DNA from: an uncultured Chloroflexota bacterium
GTDB lineage: Bacteria > Chloroflexota > Limnocylindria > Limnocylindrales > Limnocylindraceae
Assembly (NCBI GenBank): GCA_937864085.1
Contig: CALMIH010000039.1
Coordinates: 1-8,688, forward strand
DNA: 8,688 nucleotides
Reading direction: 5' to 3'
Both the position numbers and the translations under genes were made by a program. The notes beneath the pieces are model-generated. The model was not told where the DNA came from. It saw only the letters and a program-made list of their open reading frames with translations, and did not search any database. Positions 6,737-8,688 of the stretch are shown one piece after another. The number at the start of each line of letters is the position of its first letter. The stretch's first letter is position 1.

Positions 6737-7743
6737 CAACTCGGTGAAACCAGCTTCACACCGAGCAGCGTCGCCATGGTGTTGAGTCCCACCGTCGCAT
6801 CGCTCCCTTCAGCGCCACGACCCTGCCCCATGTTCGGCTTTCCACCACCACGTCCACCGCAGGCGCTCGCACCGGCGGCAACGATCTCTCCAGCGTTGAC
6901 AGATGCAGCGCCAGCCCCCTCAACGGTCACGAGGAGGTCAGGGCTACCACCTGGTCGCACGAGTGCGATCACGCCGTCGCCCATCTTCTTTCGGATCTGC
7001 AGTGAGAGCTCCTTGAGCGCCTCGAGATCTTCAACGTCGGCCGAGGTGACGAGCACTCCGTAGCCCGCCTTCACCTTTGTTGCGGCGGCGGCGAGTGCAA
7101 CAGGGTCAGCCTTCCGTCCGCTCCCCTCGCGTGCGCGTCGCTTCGCGTCTTTTAGCTCCGCCTGGAGCTGGCTAATCTTCTGCACGAGCTGCTCCGCATC
7201 CTGGAGGCCGAGGGTGTCTGCCGCCGCCTCCAGGCTCTTCACGCGCGAACGGAGGAACTCGTCGGCAACAGGGCCGCTCAGCGCCTCAATACGACGAAGA
7301 CCGGAGCCGATGCTGCGATCAGAGGTGATCACGAAGCTCCCCACCTCGCCCGTTGCGCGGCAGTGCGTCCCGCCGCAGAGCTCATGCGAGTAGTCCGCCA
7401 TGCGCACAGTACGCACCATTTCGCCGTACTTCTCATCAAAGAAGGCATCTGCGCCGGCGGCGATCGCCTCCTTCATCGTCATCTGGGCGACTGTGACCGG
7501 AATATCCTCCCGAATGGCGCGCTGCACCTCCGCCTCCACCGCGTCGCGCTCCTCACGCGTCAGCGCACGATCAAGTGGGTAGTCAAACCGCAGATATTCA
7601 GGGTGCACCAGCGAACCGCGCTGCTTCGCATCCGCCCCTGCGATGATCCTGATCGCCCGATGGAGCAGGTGTGTTGCCGTATGGTTGCGCACCGTCGCGG
7701 CACGCCGCGGCGCATCAACGCGAAGTGTGACCGCATCGCCAAG
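6736..7743 (-). CDS. alaS: Alanyl-tRNA synthetase, C-terminal 3' part only
   Basis: AlaS charges tRNA-Ala and hydrolyses mis-charged Ser- and Gly-tRNA-Ala. Only about the last 335 residues of a usually 870-900 residue enzyme are present. They begin near GDAVTLRVDAPRR and continue into the editing domain, with the zinc ligands in NHTATHLLH (HxxxH) and in HELCGGTHC (CxxxH), then GSGLRRIEALSG. A coiled-coil stretch follows (about 7110-7240, including VQKISQLQAELKDAKRRA), then the C-Ala/DHHA1 domain with GDGVIALVRPGG, ACGGRGGGKPNMGQGRG and the end TLLGVKLVSPS. The aminoacylation domain and start are missing. The frame stays open up to 7917, but beyond about 7743 it reads antisense to a moaC piece and no longer resembles AlaS; the 'start' at 7917 is not real. 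The stop overlaps the ruvX ATG by one base. Confidence 0.94.
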   Translation of the reverse strand, partial: LGDAVTLRVDAPRRAATVRNHTATHLLHRAIRIIAGADAKQRGSLVHPEYLRFDYPLDRALTREERDAVEAEVQRAIREDIPVTVAQMTMKEAIAAGADAFFDEKYGEMVRTVRMADYSHELCGGTHCRATGEVGSFVITSDRSIGSGLRRIEALSGPVADEFLRSRVKSLEAAADTLGLQDAEQLVQKISQLQAELKDAKRRAREGSGRKADPVALAAAATKVKAGYGVLVTSADVEDLEALKELSLQIRKKMGDGVIALVRPGGSPDLLVTVEGAGAASVNAGEIVAAGASACGGRGGGKPNMGQGRGAEGSDATVGLNTMATLLGVKLVSPS

Positions 7744-7773
7744 GGCAACGTGCTCGCCACCGCCCGCATCGCC
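7731..7773. repeat. Ten-base direct repeat at the alaS/moaC joint
   Basis: CCGCATCGCC occurs at 7731-7740, at the end of the recognisable alaS sequence, and again at 7764-7773 inside the moaC piece. The two copies flank the inferred joint at about 7741. This could reflect template switching at microhomology, or simply chance in GC-rich coding DNA. Confidence 0.35.
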
Positions 7774-7962
7774 GGAATTCAGGCGGCAAAAAAATGCGGC
7801 GAACTCATCCCGCTCTGCCACCCGCTCCCGCTCGACGATTGCCAGATCATAATCGAATCGCGCCTCCTCGCCGACGACACGGGTGAAGTCACGATCCATT
7901 GCCGCGCCCAGACCCACGCCAAAACCGGCGTCGAGATGGAAGCCCTCACCGGCGCGACGATC
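7741..7962 (+). pseudogene. moaC: Internal fragment of cyclic pyranopterin monophosphate synthase MoaC
   Basis: MoaC turns the cyclic GTP intermediate made by MoaA into cyclic pyranopterin monophosphate in molybdenum-cofactor synthesis. About 74 codons are present of a protein normally near 160 residues. They contain three family hallmarks in order: KGNVLATARIAGIQAAK (the lysine matching E. coli Lys51), ELIPLCHPLPL and AKTGVEMEALTG (the lysine matching Lys131). There is no start and no natural end. The frame continues to a TAG at 8032-8034, but after about 7962-7977 it is antisense to an MFS gene. It lies on the opposite strand to everything around it and has no other molybdopterin gene beside it. 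This is a broken piece, probably joined artificially; both ends are placed to within about 10 bases. Confidence 0.88.
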
Positions 7963-8438
7963 GACGCGATCTCGATCTTGCTGAGGCCGATGGTGCGAAT
8001 GAGGAAGCTCGGCCCGAAGCTGGTATGGCCATAGCCGATCAGCGACGTCAGCGTGACGCCCATTACCAGATGCACCGCCGCGCGGTTGGCGAACAGCGAG
8101 CGGAACCCCTCGCCGAAGCTCGGCATCGCCGCCTGCGCCGCCGCCGCATGGCCCGGATCGGACAGGCCCCGCCGCGGCTCGACCACGAACAGCTTGATCA
8201 CCACCGCCAGCACGATGCCGGGGATGCCCACTGCGAACATCGCCACGCGCCAGCCGAAGAAATGCGCCAGCGTGCCGCCGATCATCGTCCCGCCCGCCGC
8301 GCCCAGCACCACGCCGAGCGAATAGATGCCCATCGCCCCCGCGCGCTTTTCGGGCGGGTAGAGGTCGGCGATGATCGAGTGGCTCGGCGGGCTCGACCCC
8401 GCCTCGCCGATCCCGACGCCGATCCGCGCCGCCGCGAG
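7963..8438 (-). pseudogene. Internal fragment of an MFS (spinster-like) transporter
   Basis: About 158 codons of a major facilitator superfamily permease, normally 400-450 residues with 12 membrane helices. The piece begins with AAARIGVGIGEAGSSPPSHS (end of a helix and a conserved loop). It continues with DLYPPEKRAGAMGIYSLG, a hydrophobic stretch rich in Gly (GVVLGAAGGTMIGG), GWRVAMFAVGIPGIVLAVVI, and EPRRGLSDPG at the start of the central loop. It ends near a seventh-helix-like GYGHTSFGPSFLIRTIGLSK. It resembles the spinster-like MFS proteins common in sphingomonads and other alphaproteobacteria; the substrate cannot be told. The region is richer in GC than the housekeeping block: row 8161-8220 counts 42 G+C of 60, against 31 of 60 for row 3361-3420. 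Neither a start nor an end is present. It is fused in frame to the NtrB piece upstream, and its end runs into the moaC piece. Confidence 0.86.
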
Positions 8439-8688
8439 CTGGACGAAGTTCTGCGCGAGAGTGAGGCCGAGGCCGCTCCCGCCTTCACGTCCCGACACGA
8501 GCGGATAGAAAATCTTGTCGCGTATCGACTCCGGTATGCCGGGACCGTTGTCGATCACGTGCAATTCTAGTGCCAGCTTGTGGCGCGTCTTGGCAAGCGT
8601 CACCTGCCGCGCCACCCGGGTGGCGAGAATGATCTCGCCCTTGCCGTTCATGGCCTGCGCCGCGTTGCGCACCACGTTCAACACCACC
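8439..8688 (-). pseudogene. glnL: Fragment of NtrB/GlnL-type histidine kinase, ATP-binding domain, cut by right edge
   Basis: NtrB (GlnL) phosphorylates the response regulator NtrC under nitrogen limitation. Eighty-three codons of the C-terminal HATPase domain are seen: the N box in LNVVRNAAQAM, then GEIILATRVARQVTLA, the G1 box in VIDNGPGIP, the F box and NtrB signature in IFYPLVSGREGGSG, and the G2 box GLGLTLAQNFVQ. The SGREGG signature and the spacing fit NtrB and look most like betaproteobacterial copies. The PAS and His-phosphoacceptor parts would lie beyond 8688. The normal continuation after FVQ (QHGG and about 20 more residues) is missing; the frame passes directly into an MFS transporter. 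The GTG codons at the right edge are internal, not a start. No ntrC or glnA is in view. Confidence 0.88.

Noticed and set aside
7363..8034. A 223-codon plus-strand open frame that could be read as a longer MoaC
   Set aside because: Only its 7741-7962 part resembles MoaC. The part before is antisense to alaS and the part after is antisense to the MFS piece.
7731..8445. A mobile element or integron-like insertion explaining the gene pieces
   Set aside because: No transposase, integrase, terminal inverted repeat, attachment-like site or target duplication beyond one chance-sized 10-base repeat was seen.
7779..8687. A 302-codon minus-strand open frame that could be called a new kinase-transporter fusion
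   Set aside because: It consists of an NtrB ATP-binding fragment and an internal MFS fragment, and finally reads antisense through moaC; no part is a complete protein.
1..8688. CRISPR array, tRNA, rRNA, riboswitch or phage genes
   Set aside because: Reading both strands gave no regularly spaced repeats, no tRNA-like cloverleaf and no recognisable RNA or phage motif; coding sequence fills nearly the whole window.

Overview
The window has two parts. Positions 1 to about 7740 are one uninterrupted bacterial gene block, all on the minus strand. In transcription order (right to left) it reads alaS (3' part) > ruvX > mltG > M24 Xaa-Pro peptidase > efp > xseA > xseB > dxs (5' part, cut by the left edge). 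Genes overlap by 1-20 bases or sit within 4 bases of each other. The one real gap is 69 bases before efp. This looks like a single operon in a compact genome of moderately high GC. I cannot name the organism. An alaS-ruvX-mltG-peptidase-efp order is familiar from Gram-positive-type and Chloroflexota-like bacteria. The gene order and the MltG and EF-P sequence style make an uncultured Chloroflexota-like lineage my best but weak guess.

The genes are housekeeping: alanyl-tRNA charging and editing (AlaS), a Holliday-junction-resolvase-like nuclease (RuvX), peptidoglycan chain termination (MltG), proline-peptide turnover (M24 peptidase), rescue of ribosomes stalled at polyproline (EF-P), exonuclease VII (XseA, XseB) and the first step of the MEP isoprenoid pathway (Dxs). 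Many starts look translationally coupled: ATGA overlaps at xseB/dxs and ruvX/mltG, TGATG at alaS/ruvX, and an apparent CTGA overlap at efp/xseA.

From about 7741 to 8688 the sequence becomes a patchwork of three unrelated gene pieces, none with natural ends: an internal piece of moaC on the plus strand (about 7741-7962), an internal piece of an MFS transporter on the minus strand (about 7963-8438), and the ATP-binding end of an NtrB-type histidine kinase on the minus strand (8439 to the right edge). AlaS is broken inside its editing domain at the first joint, and the NtrB and MFS pieces are fused in frame at the last. No transposase, integrase, tRNA or inverted repeat was seen at the joints. 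An assembly, amplification or cloning chimera is the simplest explanation; a real rearrangement cannot be excluded from sequence alone.

I see no new defence, mobile or biosynthetic system. The points most worth a second look are the chimeric tail, the probable CTG start of xseA, the arginine-tipped EF-P without a neighbouring earP, and the GDG-to-GDA change in Dxs.
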